Shown: positions 1 through 8,199, counted from the first letter of the stretch. The stretch: 64,000 bases of DNA from Actinomycetota bacterium (GCA_004366385.1 ML178785.1:1-64000); one strand, 5' to 3'. The notes: generated from the letters alone by a model not told the origin. Translations and numbers: made by a program.

Positions 1-2
1 CG

Positions 3-206
3 CCGCTCGGTGAGCTCGACGTGACCGAGCTCTTCGGCGAGGTCGGCGGCCGCGCGGTGCTCGCCTGCGCCCCGGCTCGCCGGGACGAGGTGCTCGCGCT
101 CGGCGCCGAGCTCGGCGTCCCCGTCCACGGCATCGGCCTCGTCGACGGCGGTACCCTCATCGGTGCGGGGCTCGCCGAGCTCCGGCGGGCTTGGGAGGGC
201 GACTAG
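3..206 (+). CDS. purL: Phosphoribosylformylglycinamidine synthase II, C-terminal end (partial)
   Basis: The window opens inside this gene; 67 codons remain and it ends with TAG at 204-206. The tail LFGEVGGRAVLACAPA resembles the AIRS-type C-terminal domain of PurL (the LFGE..SRAVV signature). PurL converts FGAR plus glutamine to FGAM, step 4 of de novo purine synthesis, in the cytoplasm. Three bases separate its stop from the purF ATG, the common purL-purF arrangement, so the two are probably co-transcribed. The GTG at 21 is internal and not a start. Identity rests on the short tail together with the neighbour. Confidence 0.85.
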   Translation, partial: PLGELDVTELFGEVGGRAVLACAPARRDEVLALGAELGVPVHGIGLVDGGTLIGAGLAELRRAWEGD

Positions 207-208
207 GC

Positions 209-1585
209 ATGTGTGGTGTCTTCGGCATCCGGTCGGAGGAGCGGGACGTGTCGCGTCTCGCGTACTTCGGGCTGTTCGCGCTGCAGCACCGCGGGCAGGA
301 GTCGGCGGGAATCGCCGTCTCGGAGCAGGGCCGGCTCACCGTGCTCCGCGACATGGGCCTCGTCGCGCAGGTGTTCAACGAGCAGCAGCTCCAGGCGCTC
401 CCGGGCGAGGTCGCGATCGGCCACACGCGCTACTCGACGACCGGCGCGAACCGGTGGGCGAACGCGCAGCCGCTCATCCACCACGGCCGCGAGCGCACGG
501 TCGCGCTCGGGCACAACGGGAACCTCGTGAACGTCGAGGAGCTGCGCGCGGAGCTCGTGGCGGAGGGCGTGCGGCTCGCGTCCGGCTCCGACTCGGAGAT
601 CATCGCCGCGCTCGTCGCGCGCGAGCAGGCGCCGCTGATCGAGGCGTTCGCGCGCACGATGCGCCGGCTCGAGGGCGCGTACTCCGTGACCGCGCTCGTC
701 GACGGCACGCTCGTCGCGTTCCGCGACCCGCTCGGCTTCCGCCCGCTCACGATCGGGCAGATCGGGGACGACTGGGTCGTCGCCTCGGAGACCTGCGCGC
801 TCGACCTGATCGGGGCGGAGGCGATCCGCGACGTGCGGCCGGGCGAGATCGTGTGGGTGGACGGCGAAGGCCTCCACTCGGCGCAGGGGGTCCCGGCCGG
901 GCGCAACGCGCTCTGCATCTTCGAGCACGTCTACTTCGCGCGGCCGGACTCGCGGCTCGCGGGGGTCGAGGTGCACGGCGCGCGCGTGCGGATGGGCGAG
1001 CGACTCGCCGAGGAGGCGCCGGTCGACGCCGACCTCGTCATCGGGATCGCCGACGGCGGCACGCCCGCGGCGATCGGCTTCTCGAACGCGTCCGGGATCC
1101 CGTTCAACGAGGGCTTCGTGAAGAACCGCTACGTCGCGCGCACGTTCATCCAGCCCGACCAGGCGATGCGCGAGCAGGGGATCCGGCTCAAGTTCAACCC
1201 GCTGGCCGAGATCGACGGCAAGCGCGTCGTGGTCGTGGACGACTCGATCGTGCGCGGGACGACGACGCGCCAGCTCGTGCAGATGCTCTTCGACGCGCGC
1301 GCGGCCGAGGTGCACGTGCGCGTCTCGTCGCCGCCGATCGTGTCGCCGTGCTTCTACGGGATCGACATGCCCGACGAGGAGCAGCTCGCGGCCGCCCGGC
1401 GCACGGTGGAGGAGATGCGCGCGCTCATCGGCGCAACCTCCCTCCACTACCTCTCCGTCGAAGGCATGCAGGCCGCGACGACGCTCCCGGAGGACGCCGT
1501 CTGCCGCGCCTGCTTCACGCGCGACTACCCGACCCGCGTGCCCGAGAAGGTCGAGAAGCTCCGCTTCGAGCCGGCCACGGCCTGA
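209..1585 (+). CDS. purF: Amidophosphoribosyltransferase
   Basis: Catalyses the first committed step of purine synthesis, PRPP plus glutamine to phosphoribosylamine. The protein is 458 aa. I start it at ATG 209, not the in-frame TTG at 191, because the N-terminus then reads MCGVFGI, placing Cys2 as the N-terminal-nucleophile glutaminase residue. The glutaminase half shows LQHRGQES, HTRYSTTG and GHNGNL. The phosphoribosyltransferase half shows the PRPP loop VVVDDSIVRGTT near residues 340-352. The C-terminus has cysteines (SPCFYGID, CRACF) typical of Fe-S-bearing or Fe-S-derived family members. It follows purL by 3 nt. Confidence 0.97.
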   Translation: MCGVFGIRSEERDVSRLAYFGLFALQHRGQESAGIAVSEQGRLTVLRDMGLVAQVFNEQQLQALPGEVAIGHTRYSTTGANRWANAQPLIHHGRERTVALGHNGNLVNVEELRAELVAEGVRLASGSDSEIIAALVAREQAPLIEAFARTMRRLEGAYSVTALVDGTLVAFRDPLGFRPLTIGQIGDDWVVASETCALDLIGAEAIRDVRPGEIVWVDGEGLHSAQGVPAGRNALCIFEHVYFARPDSRLAGVEVHGARVRMGERLAEEAPVDADLVIGIADGGTPAAIGFSNASGIPFNEGFVKNRYVARTFIQPDQAMREQGIRLKFNPLAEIDGKRVVVVDDSIVRGTTTRQLVQMLFDARAAEVHVRVSSPPIVSPCFYGIDMPDEEQLAAARRTVEEMRALIGATSLHYLSVEGMQAATTLPEDAVCRACFTRDYPTRVPEKVEKLRFEPATA

Positions 1586-1612
1586 GCGGACGTGACCCGA
1601 ACGGCCATCTTG

Positions 1613-1632
1613 CGAACCGCCCCGGCGGTTCG
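1613..1632. terminator. Stem-loop after purF
   Basis: CGAACCGCC and GGCGGTTCG form a perfect 9-bp inverted repeat separated by CC, about 28 nt after the purF stop. No run of T follows, so it is at best a weak intrinsic terminator or an RNA-stabilising hairpin. It also lies just upstream of the small ORF at 1648. Confidence 0.4.
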
Positions 1633-1647
1633 GGCACCATCGGAGGA

Positions 1648-1782
1648 GTGCAGGACGACGAGGCGACCACACTGATGCTCGAAGCGCTCTTCGACATCAA
1701 GGCGGCCGTTTACGAGATCCACGACGAGGTCGTGGGGAGAGACGAGGAGCACGATGCCGAAGAAGGGGAAGAGGACGCCTGA
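1648..1782 (+). CDS. Small acidic protein, unknown function
   Basis: A 44-codon ORF starting GTG 1648 (alternative ATG 1675) and ending at TGA 1780-1782. The product begins MQDDEATTLMLEALFDIKAA and ends in a strongly acidic tail, EEHDAEEGEEDA. The middle (LMLEALFDIKAAVYEIHDEV) looks like one amphipathic helix. I cannot name a function. It overlaps the next ORF by 29 nt in another frame. Support is moderate: low-complexity acidic ends can arise by chance at this GC, but codon use and the helix look protein-like. Confidence 0.5.
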   Translation: MQDDEATTLMLEALFDIKAAVYEIHDEVVGRDEEHDAEEGEEDA

Positions 1783-1894
1783 GGAGCGCGCCGCCGAGCT
1801 GGCGCGTCGGGCCGATCTCGATCGCCGGCTGCTGGAGATGATCGAGCGCCTCAAGGCGCGCACAGCGGAGAGGCGAGCCGCCGAAGGCCGCTGA
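1754..1894 (+). CDS. Small basic helical protein, unknown function
   Basis: A 46-codon ORF, ATG 1754 to TGA 1892-1894. It has a good Shine-Dalgarno (GAGGAG at 1744-1749, 4 nt before the ATG), which is notable in a region where most genes lack one. The product begins MPKKGKRTPEERAAELARRA, is rich in Arg, Lys and Glu, and is probably one long helix. It overlaps the upstream acidic ORF by 29 nt, which suggests translational coupling of an acidic and a basic small protein. Function unknown. Confidence 0.5.
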   Translation: MPKKGKRTPEERAAELARRADLDRRLLEMIERLKARTAERRAAEGR

Positions 1895-1951
1895 GCCCCG
1901 CTACCGGTTCAGGTCATCAAGCGTCCCCGCGTCGCGGCCGATACAGGGCGC

Positions 1952-2458
1952 ATGGCGGACGAAGCGGCGATCTCGCACGTGCTCCTCGAGAGCCTGCGCG
2001 AGCGGCTGCGCTCGCGACCGGCGCGGTCGGCGATCGAGCTCGCGGTCTGCGCGGCCATCGAGCCCGAGGCCGAGCAGCGGGCGTGGGGGCTCGTCGCGCT
2101 CGCGCACCGGCTGCGGCGCGAGAAGGCGCTCGAGCCGGCGCGGCTCGCAGTCGACGGCGCGATCGCGCTCGACGCGGGGCCCGCGGTGACGCGGGCGGCG
2201 CGCACGGTCACGGTCTCTCTCCTCGCCGACGACGGTCACCTCGGCGCGGCGGCGGCGCTCGGCGAGCAGCTCCTGGGCGAGGCGCAGGACCCCGGTGTGC
2301 TCAAGGCGCTCGCCCGCGTCTACTGGGAGCTCTGGCAGTCCACGAACGACGAGGCCTGGCACGAGCGCTGGTGGCAGGTGAACGTCCTCCGCACCGACGG
2401 CCGGCCCTCGCCGGACGAGGGCGAGACGAGCCTCGCCCCTACGGGTCCCTCGTCGTAG
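1952..2458 (+). CDS. Helical repeat (TPR-like) protein, unknown function
   Basis: 168 aa from ATG 1952. The sequence is a series of Ala/Leu/Arg-rich helix pairs (WGLVALAHRLRREKALEPARLAVDGAIALD; LGAAAALGEQLLGEAQDPGVLKALARVYWELW) with TPR spacing, but no canonical TPR motif is complete. There is no signal peptide or membrane segment. The last dozen codons (ETSLAPTGPSS) read through a repeat at 2416-2442, and the stop lies 20 nt inside the convergent ctaG gene. The function cannot be deduced. Confidence 0.7.
   Translation: MADEAAISHVLLESLRERLRSRPARSAIELAVCAAIEPEAEQRAWGLVALAHRLRREKALEPARLAVDGAIALDAGPAVTRAARTVTVSLLADDGHLGAAAALGEQLLGEAQDPGVLKALARVYWELWQSTNDEAWHERWWQVNVLRTDGRPSPDEGETSLAPTGPSS
2416..2442 (-). 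repeat. Convergent-end repeat, copy 1 (GTAGGGGCGAGGC family)
   Basis: Read on the minus strand these 27 bases match 28338-28364 on the plus strand at 24 positions. The core is GTAGGGGCGAGGC followed by an imperfect inverse, CTCGCC. Both copies sit at the 3' end of a plus-strand gene that converges on a minus-strand gene. Here the repeat is inside the last codons of the 1952-2458 ORF and just outside the ctaG 3' end. A bidirectional terminator or REP-type element is possible. Confidence 0.6.
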
Positions 2459-3296
2459 GCCAGCGCCGGTAGCGCACGGCGCGCCGAACCGCCCGCGGGT
2501 CGTCGCCGCGCTCGAGCAGCGCCTGCCTGATCTCGCCCTCTTGCGCCATTCGCAGGAAGAGCCACGCGATCGCGACCACGGTGACGAGCGACCCCTCGAG
2601 CATCATCAGCGAGCCGGCGAGGCTCTGGTCGCCCTCCGGCGAGAGCCCGAGGTAGCCGCCCTCGCCGTACACGTCGTAGAAGACGCTGCCGCTCCACACG
2701 AACACGTTCCCGATCAGCGTCGCGACGAGCCGGACGCCGACGATGTACGCGAGCTTCCAGCCCGTCTCGAACCACTCGGGCGCGGGCAGCGTCTCCAGCA
2801 CCGGCAGCCAGAGCACGATCCCGGCGGAGAAGAACGCGACGTGCTCGAGCGCGTGGACGCCGCTGTTCGTCACCGCCGCCTCGTAGAGGAACGGGACGTG
2901 CCACAGCACGAGGTTCGCCGTCCAGACCGGGAACGCCACGAGCGGGTTCGCGCACACGCGCAGGCGCATGACCCCCGGGAGCGCGAGCACGGGGCGCAGC
3001 AGCGGCCCCGTGAGCCCCGCGAGCAGGCAGAGCGGCGCGAGGTCGCCGATCAAGAGGTGCTGCGCCATGTGGAACGAGAAGAGCTCCTCCTCGCCGATCG
3101 CCGCGATCGGCGAGGCGACGGCGACGAAGAGCAGCGCGATCCCGAGCGCGAAGAGTCCGATCCGCCACGCGGGGACGGGCTGGCCGCGACGCCTCAGCGT
3201 GCGGGCGCGCGTCGCGTACGCGATCGCGAGCACCGCGATCGGCGCGAGCTGAAGCGGGTCGAGCGTCCAGCTCGTCCACATGGAGAGCGCGGGCAC
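2439..3296 (-). CDS. ctaG: CtaG-type cytochrome c oxidase assembly membrane protein
   Basis: 285 aa integral membrane protein of the caa3_CtaG family, implicated in assembly of the copper centre of heme-copper oxidases. Features typical of the family are about seven hydrophobic segments, the conserved FSFHMAQHLLIGDLAPLCLLAG block and LWHVPFLYEAAVTNSGVHALEH, whose Met and His residues are plausible copper ligands. No oxidase gene is in the window. The start is GTG 3296; the hexamer TACAGT (minus strand, 3303-3308) lies 6 nt upstream, so translation is probably leaderless. The 3' end overlaps the 1952-2458 ORF by 20 nt. Confidence 0.88.
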   Translation of the reverse strand: MPALSMWTSWTLDPLQLAPIAVLAIAYATRARTLRRRGQPVPAWRIGLFALGIALLFVAVASPIAAIGEEELFSFHMAQHLLIGDLAPLCLLAGLTGPLLRPVLALPGVMRLRVCANPLVAFPVWTANLVLWHVPFLYEAAVTNSGVHALEHVAFFSAGIVLWLPVLETLPAPEWFETGWKLAYIVGVRLVATLIGNVFVWSGSVFYDVYGEGGYLGLSPEGDQSLAGSLMMLEGSLVTVVAIAWLFLRMAQEGEIRQALLERGDDPRAVRRAVRYRRWPTTRDP

Positions 3297-3317
3297 GGCG
3301 TCACTGTAGAGCGGACT

Positions 3318-3336
3318 TTGTGGCTCAGAGCCACAA
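3318..3336. repeat. Dispersed palindrome TTGTGGCTCAGAGCCACAA, copy 1
   Basis: Perfect 9-bp arms around a central A at 3327. It lies in the divergent gap between ctaG (start 3296, minus) and purM (start 3385, plus), upstream of both inferred -10 hexamers. This is one of eight copies in the window. Confidence 0.95.
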
Positions 3337-3384
3337 GGACTTTCAGACCGCGGGTGCCGCCGGGACGCGACGTAGACTCGCGGC

Positions 3385-4326
3385 GTGGAGCCGGGGAAGG
3401 AGACCTACGCGGCCGCCGGGGTCTCGATCGAGAAGGCGGACGCGGTCGTGGAGCGCCTGCGCGCCGCCGTCGAGTCCACGGGCGCGAGCGGCTTCGGCGC
3501 CTTCGCCGGGCTGCATCCGCTCGACGACACTCGTCTGCTCGCCGCCTCGACCGACGGCGTCGGCACGAAGCTGATCCTCGCGCGCGCCCGCGGCGCCCTC
3601 CGCAACTGCGGCGCCGACCTCGCCGCGCACTGCATCAACGACGTGATCACCTGCGGCGCGGAGCCGCTCCTCTTCCTCGACTACGTCGCCGCGAACCGGA
3701 TCGAGCTCGAGCAGGTGGCGGAGCTGGTCGAGGGCGCGGCCGAGGTGTGCCGCGCGGCCGGGGTCGCGCTCGTGGGCGGCGAGACCGCCGAGCTGCCCGG
3801 GATCTACCGCGACGACGAGCTCGACTTCGCCGGCACGTGCGTCGGCGTCGTGGAGCGGGAGCGCGTGATCGACGGCTCGCGGATCGAGGCGGGCGACGCG
3901 GTCGTCGGCTTCCCCTCGAGCGGCGTGCACGCGAACGGCTTCACACTCGTCCGCCGCATCCTCGAGGTCGAGGACTACGACGGCGAGGACCTGCTTGCGC
4001 CCACGCGGCTCTACCTGGACGACGTGCGCCGGCTCCGGGAGCGCACCGATGTCCGCGGGCTCGCGCACGTCACCGGCGGCGGGATCCCCGGGAACCTCGC
4101 GCGCGTGCTCCCCGACGGCCTCGCGGCCGAGATCGACTGGCGCGCCTGGCGCCGCCCGCCCGTGTTCGAGTGGCTCGCACGGCACGTCGCCGAGGACGAG
4201 CTCCGCCGCGTCTTCAACCTCGGGATCGGGTTCCTCGCCGTCGTCCCCGACCCCGGCAGCGACGACCTCGTGGTCGGAGCGGTCGTCGCAAGTGGCTCAG
4301 AGCCACAAGGTGGAGTGGGCGCGTGA
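3385..4326 (+). CDS. purM: Phosphoribosylformylglycinamidine cyclo-ligase
   Basis: AIR synthetase: closes FGAM to aminoimidazole ribotide with ATP, step 5 of purine synthesis. 313 aa. AIRS-family signatures are STDGVGTK (about residues 56-63), CINDVITCGAEPLLFLDY, GGETAELPG and GFPSSGVHANGFTLVR. The start is GTG 3385 with TAGACT (3373-3378) 6 nt upstream, a leaderless-type signal. The C-terminal tail is odd: the last codons (ASGSEPQGGVGA) are supplied by a copy of the dispersed palindrome at 4290-4308. The stop TGA overlaps the purN GTG start by 4 nt, so purM-purN-purH form one operon. Confidence 0.96.
   Translation: MEPGKETYAAAGVSIEKADAVVERLRAAVESTGASGFGAFAGLHPLDDTRLLAASTDGVGTKLILARARGALRNCGADLAAHCINDVITCGAEPLLFLDYVAANRIELEQVAELVEGAAEVCRAAGVALVGGETAELPGIYRDDELDFAGTCVGVVERERVIDGSRIEAGDAVVGFPSSGVHANGFTLVRRILEVEDYDGEDLLAPTRLYLDDVRRLRERTDVRGLAHVTGGGIPGNLARVLPDGLAAEIDWRAWRRPPVFEWLARHVAEDELRRVFNLGIGFLAVVPDPGSDDLVVGAVVASGSEPQGGVGA
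4290..4308. repeat. Dispersed palindrome, copy 2, inside the purM 3' end
   Basis: AAGTGGCTCAGAGCCACAA: the right arm is intact and the left arm has two changed end bases, leaving 7-bp arms around A at 4299. It is translated in the purM frame as SGSEPQ, and it lies 14 nt before the purN start codon. This is the most degenerate of the eight copies, perhaps constrained by coding. Confidence 0.9.
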
Positions 4327-4859
4327 TCGGCGTCCTCGCGAGCGGGGAGGGGACGAACCTCCAGGCGCTGCTCGACGCCGGGCTCCCCGTCGTCGCCGTC
4401 GCCTCGAACCGGCGCGGCGCGCGCGCGCTCGACCGGGCTGCGCACCTCCCCACCGCCGCCTTCCCGCTCGACGAGTACTCGGACCGCGACGCGCGCGACG
4501 CGGCCATGGCGGACTGGCTCCAGGAGCACGGCGTCCGGCTCGTCGTCTGCGCCGGGTACATGCACGTCCTGCGCCCGGTCTTCCTCGACCGCTTCCCCGA
4601 CCGCGTGGTGAACGTCCACCCGGCCCCGCTCCCCGAGTTCCCCGGCGCGCACCCGCTCGAGGACGTCCTCGCCGCGGGTGCCCCGAACGCGGCCGCGACG
4701 GTTCACTTCGTGGACGCGGGTGTCGATACGGGAAAGGTGATCGCGAGCGAGCCCGTGCCCGTGCTCCCGGGCGACACCGTCGAGAGCCTGCGCGAGCGCG
4801 TGCACGCCGTCGAGCACCGGCTGCTGACCGAGGTGGTGAGAGAGCTCTGCGCGCGCTGA
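4323..4859 (+). CDS. purN: Phosphoribosylglycinamide formyltransferase
   Basis: GAR transformylase (10-formyl-THF dependent), step 3 of purine synthesis. 178 aa from GTG 4323, overlapping the purM stop by 4 nt. The nucleotide-binding start IGVLASGEGTNLQAL, the catalytic Asn-His in VVNVHPAPLPEFPGAHP and the later Asp in VHFVDAGVDTGKVI are all present. GGAG (4312-4315), 7 nt before GTG, may act as Shine-Dalgarno. The family more often reads NIHPSLLP; PAPLP here is a mild variant. The length is slightly below the usual 190-210. Confidence 0.95.
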   Translation: MIGVLASGEGTNLQALLDAGLPVVAVASNRRGARALDRAAHLPTAAFPLDEYSDRDARDAAMADWLQEHGVRLVVCAGYMHVLRPVFLDRFPDRVVNVHPAPLPEFPGAHPLEDVLAAGAPNAAATVHFVDAGVDTGKVIASEPVPVLPGDTVESLRERVHAVEHRLLTEVVRELCAR

Positions 4860-6379
4860 TCTCCGTCTACGACAAGACCGGCCTCGTCGCGTTCGCGCGC
4901 GGGCTCGTCGACCTCGGCTTCGAGCTCGTGTCCAGCGGCGGCACCGCGGCCGCGCTCGGGGAGGCGTCGGTCGCGGTCACGCGCGTCGAGGACGTCACCG
5001 GCTTCCCCGAGCTCCTCGACGGGCGCGTGAAGACGCTGCACCCGATGATCCACGCGGGGATCCTCGCCCGGCGCGACCGCCCCGAGGACGTCGCCGCGCT
5101 CGCGGAGCACGGCGTCGAGCCGTTCGACCTCGTGTGCGTCAACCTGTACCCGTTCGAGCACGTCGCGCACCGGCTCGGGGTCGAGGACGACGACGTGATC
5201 GAGATGATCGACGTCGGCGGGCCGTCGCTGCTGCGCGCGGCCGCGAAGAACCACGCGCACGTCGTCCCCGTGTGCCGGCCGGAGGACTACGAGGGCGTGC
5301 TCGCGGAGCTGCGCGAGCGCGCGGGGACGACCACGCCCGAGACCCGCCGCCGGCTCGCGACGGTGGCGTTCGCGGCGACCGCGGCCTACGACTCCTCGAT
5401 CTCGCGCTGGTTCCAGGGCGAGGAGGAGCTGCCCGAGACCTTCGTCCCCACCTTCGACCGTGTGCTCGACCTCGCGTACGGCGAGAACCCGCACCAGGGG
5501 GCCGCGTACTACGCGGAGCGCGGCCGGCGCACGCACCTGCTCTCGCGCGTCGAGCAGCTCTCCGGGAAGCCGCTCTCGTTCAACAACCTCAACGACCTCT
5601 CGGCGGGGAGGCTCCTCGCGCGCGAGCTCGACCACCCGGCCTGCGTGATCGTGAAGCACGCGAACCCGTGCGGCGTCGCGGTCGCGGAGCGGATCGAGGA
5701 CGCGTACGAGCGCGCGCTCGCCGCCGACCCCGTCTCGGCGTACGGCGGCGTCGTCGTCCTCAACCGCGGCGTGACGGCCGCGCTCGGCGCCGCGCTCGCC
5801 AAGCAGTTCGTCGAGGTGCTGTTCGCACCGGGGTACGACGAGCAGGCGATGGAGGCGCTCGCGGGGCGGTCGGCGCGGATCCTCAACGACACCGAGCGCC
5901 GCGCCCTCGTCGAGACCGAGCGCGACTACCGCCGCGTGCTCGGCGGGCTGCTCGTCCAGGACCGCGACTGGGGGCTGCCCGAGCGCGAGCACATGGAGGT
6001 CGCCTGCGGGGAGATCCCGCAGGATCAGTGGCTCGACCTCCTGTTCACGTGGCGCGTCGTGAAGCACGTCACCTCGAACGCGATCGTGCTCGCGCGGCGG
6101 GGTCAGACCCTCGGGATCGGCGCGGGGCAGCAGAGCCGCGTGGACGCCGTGCGGCTCGCGGTGGAGAAGGCACGCGCGCTCGGGCATTCGCTGGAGGGGG
6201 CCGTGCTCGCGTCGGACGCGTTCTTCCCCTTCGCGGACGGCGTCGAGGTCGCGCTCGAGGCGGGGATCGCGGCGATCATCCAGCCCGGCGGCTCGAAGCG
6301 CGACGACGAGGTGAAGGAGGCGGTCTCGAGGGCCGGCCGCGCGATGGTGCTGACGCACCAGCGCCACTTCCGGCACTAG
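4847..6379 (+). CDS. purH: Bifunctional AICAR transformylase / IMP cyclohydrolase (probable CTG start)
   Basis: Completes de novo IMP synthesis. The MGS-like cyclohydrolase domain is N-terminal ([42 protein letters not shown]) and the transformylase domain C-terminal ([44 protein letters not shown]). It ends LTHQRHFRH, a normal terminus. No ATG, GTG or TTG occurs in frame near the expected beginning. CTG 4847 gives [12 protein letters not shown], exactly the usual PurH N-terminus, and a length of 510 aa. It would overlap purN by 13 nt. GAGGTGG and GAGAGAG lie just upstream. A sequencing indel could mimic this, but both genes are otherwise intact. Confidence 0.93.
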   Translation: MRALISVYDKTGLVAFARGLVDLGFELVSSGGTAAALGEASVAVTRVEDVTGFPELLDGRVKTLHPMIHAGILARRDRPEDVAALAEHGVEPFDLVCVNLYPFEHVAHRLGVEDDDVIEMIDVGGPSLLRAAAKNHAHVVPVCRPEDYEGVLAELRERAGTTTPETRRRLATVAFAATAAYDSSISRWFQGEEELPETFVPTFDRVLDLAYGENPHQGAAYYAERGRRTHLLSRVEQLSGKPLSFNNLNDLSAGRLLARELDHPACVIVKHANPCGVAVAERIEDAYERALAADPVSAYGGVVVLNRGVTAALGAALAKQFVEVLFAPGYDEQAMEALAGRSARILNDTERRALVETERDYRRVLGGLLVQDRDWGLPEREHMEVACGEIPQDQWLDLLFTWRVVKHVTSNAIVLARRGQTLGIGAGQQSRVDAVRLAVEKARALGHSLEGAVLASDAFFPFADGVEVALEAGIAAIIQPGGSKRDDEVKEAVSRAGRAMVLTHQRHFRH

Positions 6380-6442
6380 AGACTAGGGAGAGCCAAGCCT
6401 CGGCCCACGAGCGAGGCGCGAGCAGGACGGCGGAGGTCGCGA

Positions 6443-7579
6443 CTACGAGATGCGCCGCGAGAACTTCTTCGTCGCGGCACCGCCGGCCGTCGTGGCCTTC
6501 ACCGCGCCGGCGAGCTGCTTCCCGCGGGCGTTCTTCGGCAGGCGCCACGTGCACTCGGCGCGGGTCTGCTTGATCACCGTCGACGCGCGGATCTTCGTCT
6601 TGCCGACGGTCGCGGTGCACGTCGCACGCAGCACGCGCGCGTCGAGCCGCAGCGTGGCCTTGAACGTGGCTCCCGCGCGAGCCTTCGTCATCGTGAACGA
6701 CACGACCTTGGGGCGCGCCGGCGTGGCCGGAGGCTTGGGCTCGGCGGGTGCTTGGAGCGTGACGAGGTAGGGGCTCGTCGCGAGGTCGGGGCAGTCGCTC
6801 CGCCCGTGGCCGTAGTAGTCGTCGCGGCCCACGTCGAGCTTGGCCGGGAACGTCCAGAAGCCGACATCGCCCGCCCACATCAGGTCGTCGTTCGGTGCGG
6901 TCACGTGCCCGGCGCGGTGGTGGTTCGGAGCACACGAGGGCACATAGCCGAGCCCGTGCAGGATGTCGTGGAGCATCGCGTACTCCCAGTACCTCGGCGC
7001 CTGGTTGGCGGCGGCGAAGGCGTTCGACCCGCACGGGACCGGCGAGGAGGGGAGGCCGCGCAGGTACATCGCGACGACGTTGCCCGGGAGCGAGGGCGGC
7101 CAGAAGGCGCCGCCGCACGCGTACGTGGAGCTGCCGTCGTAGTAGACCGCGTACAGCTTCTGCGGTGCGTTGAAGCCGAGTGCCTGGAGCTCCGTCTGGA
7201 TCCCCTCGCGGACGAACGCGCCGGCGGCCGCGAGCTGGGCGTCCGTCTGCGCAAGGCGCACGAACGTGACGTCGAGCGAGCCCTGGTAGGTGTCCATGCG
7301 CAGCGCCTTGCCGCCCGTCTCCTGCGCCAGCCACGCCTGGAACGACGAAACCGAGCCTTCGAGGGCGCCGTTGTCGTCGAGGTGCCGGTCCTCGCCGTCG
7401 GCGGGTACTGCGTAGACGACGTGGATCTGCGGCCCGCTGACGTCGTCGGCGCGATCGGCGGTCGCGCGCGGCAGCGCGCTCGACGAGGCGGATGCGCCCG
7501 CCGCCAGGAGCCCGGATGCCGCAAGTAGAACGATGAACCCCGCCGCGCACCGCAGTCGGTGCCCGTTCACGCAACGCAT
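6443..7579 (-). CDS. Secreted zincin-like protein with HDxxHxxG motif
   Basis: About 378 aa from ATG 7579 (GTG 7606 is possible). An N-terminal signal peptide (hydrophobic AAGFIVLLAASGLLAAGASA) implies export. Near residues 200-215 it has MLHDILHGLGYVPSCAPN, a zincin-like His-x3-His-x2-Gly with Asp where metalloproteases have Glu, followed by NHHRAGHV and DLMWAGD, which resembles a Met-turn. The last 80 or so residues form a basic, Thr-rich beta domain (KVVSFTMTKARAGATFKATL). Cys residues (YACGG, PVPCG, PSCAP) may form disulfides. An extracellular Zn-dependent hydrolase is likely, but the substrate is unknown and the Asp substitution leaves activity in doubt. Confidence 0.7.
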   Translation of the reverse strand: MRCVNGHRLRCAAGFIVLLAASGLLAAGASASSSALPRATADRADDVSGPQIHVVYAVPADGEDRHLDDNGALEGSVSSFQAWLAQETGGKALRMDTYQGSLDVTFVRLAQTDAQLAAAGAFVREGIQTELQALGFNAPQKLYAVYYDGSSTYACGGAFWPPSLPGNVVAMYLRGLPSSPVPCGSNAFAAANQAPRYWEYAMLHDILHGLGYVPSCAPNHHRAGHVTAPNDDLMWAGDVGFWTFPAKLDVGRDDYYGHGRSDCPDLATSPYLVTLQAPAEPKPPATPARPKVVSFTMTKARAGATFKATLRLDARVLRATCTATVGKTKIRASTVIKQTRAECTWRLPKNARGKQLAGAVKATTAGGAATKKFSRRIS

Positions 7580-7612
7580 CCTGGCACGTTTTCGGGGAAA
7601 AGCCACCCGCGG

Positions 7613-8164
7613 CTAGGGCGAGAGCTTCGCGATCGCGTCGCCCGGGCGGACGGTGCCGCCCTCGACGACACGCGCGTACATCCCGCGCAGGCGGTACGGG
7701 CGGCCCGCCTTGCCGTTCACGAAGCGGATCGCGGCCGGGCCGAAGCGCTCGGTGAACTTCGCGCAGCCCGTGTGCGGCACGTCGGTCACCTCGAGCAGCG
7801 CCGAGCCGACGCGGAGCCGCGTGCCCGGCGGGAGGTTCTCGACCGCGAGGTCGAGGTCGACGTAGAGCTGGTCGCCGGCGAGCGGCCAGCGGTCGCGGCT
7901 GCCTGCGACGAGCTCGATCACGCGCGCGCTCATGAGCGTGATCTGCGTCGCCGGGTCGTCGGCCCGGCCGTTCCGCGCATTGCGGGCCTGCCAGTCGTCG
8001 CCGACCAAGCCCTGCTCCGCGTCGAGCACGCCCTCGTCGAGCACCTCGCGCTCGCCCTCGGCGGGGCGGCGGACGACGAGCTCCACCGTGCCCTCGCTCG
8101 CGGGCGCGGCGAGGATCGCGGGCAGCCCCGCCTCGAGCTCCTCGGCGCCGACGTACAGCGACAT
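7613..8164 (-). CDS. MOSC domain protein
   Basis: 183 aa. Resembles the MOSC (molybdenum cofactor sulfurase C-terminal) fold: LVGDDWQAR near the start, ITLMSARVIELV, GDQLYVDLDLAVENLPPGTRLRVG, and the characteristic HTGCAKFTERFG with the conserved Cys. MOSC proteins bind sulfur or molybdenum cofactor and act in sulfuration or N-hydroxylated-base reduction. No Moco gene is nearby, so the partner is unknown. Start ATG 8164; TAGCGT (minus, 8174-8179) lies 9 nt upstream. Confidence 0.85.
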   Translation of the reverse strand: MSLYVGAEELEAGLPAILAAPASEGTVELVVRRPAEGEREVLDEGVLDAEQGLVGDDWQARNARNGRADDPATQITLMSARVIELVAGSRDRWPLAGDQLYVDLDLAVENLPPGTRLRVGSALLEVTDVPHTGCAKFTERFGPAAIRFVNGKAGRPYRLRGMYARVVEGGTVRPGDAIAKLSP

Positions 8165-8199
8165 CGGCGCGGAACGCTAGCCGAACGCGCGGCGGCGGC

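Noticed and set aside
163..1782. 539-codon Arg/Ala-rich open frame over purF
   Set aside because: It is the out-of-frame shadow of purF in high-GC DNA. Only its last 44 codons, from GTG 1648, look like a real small protein.
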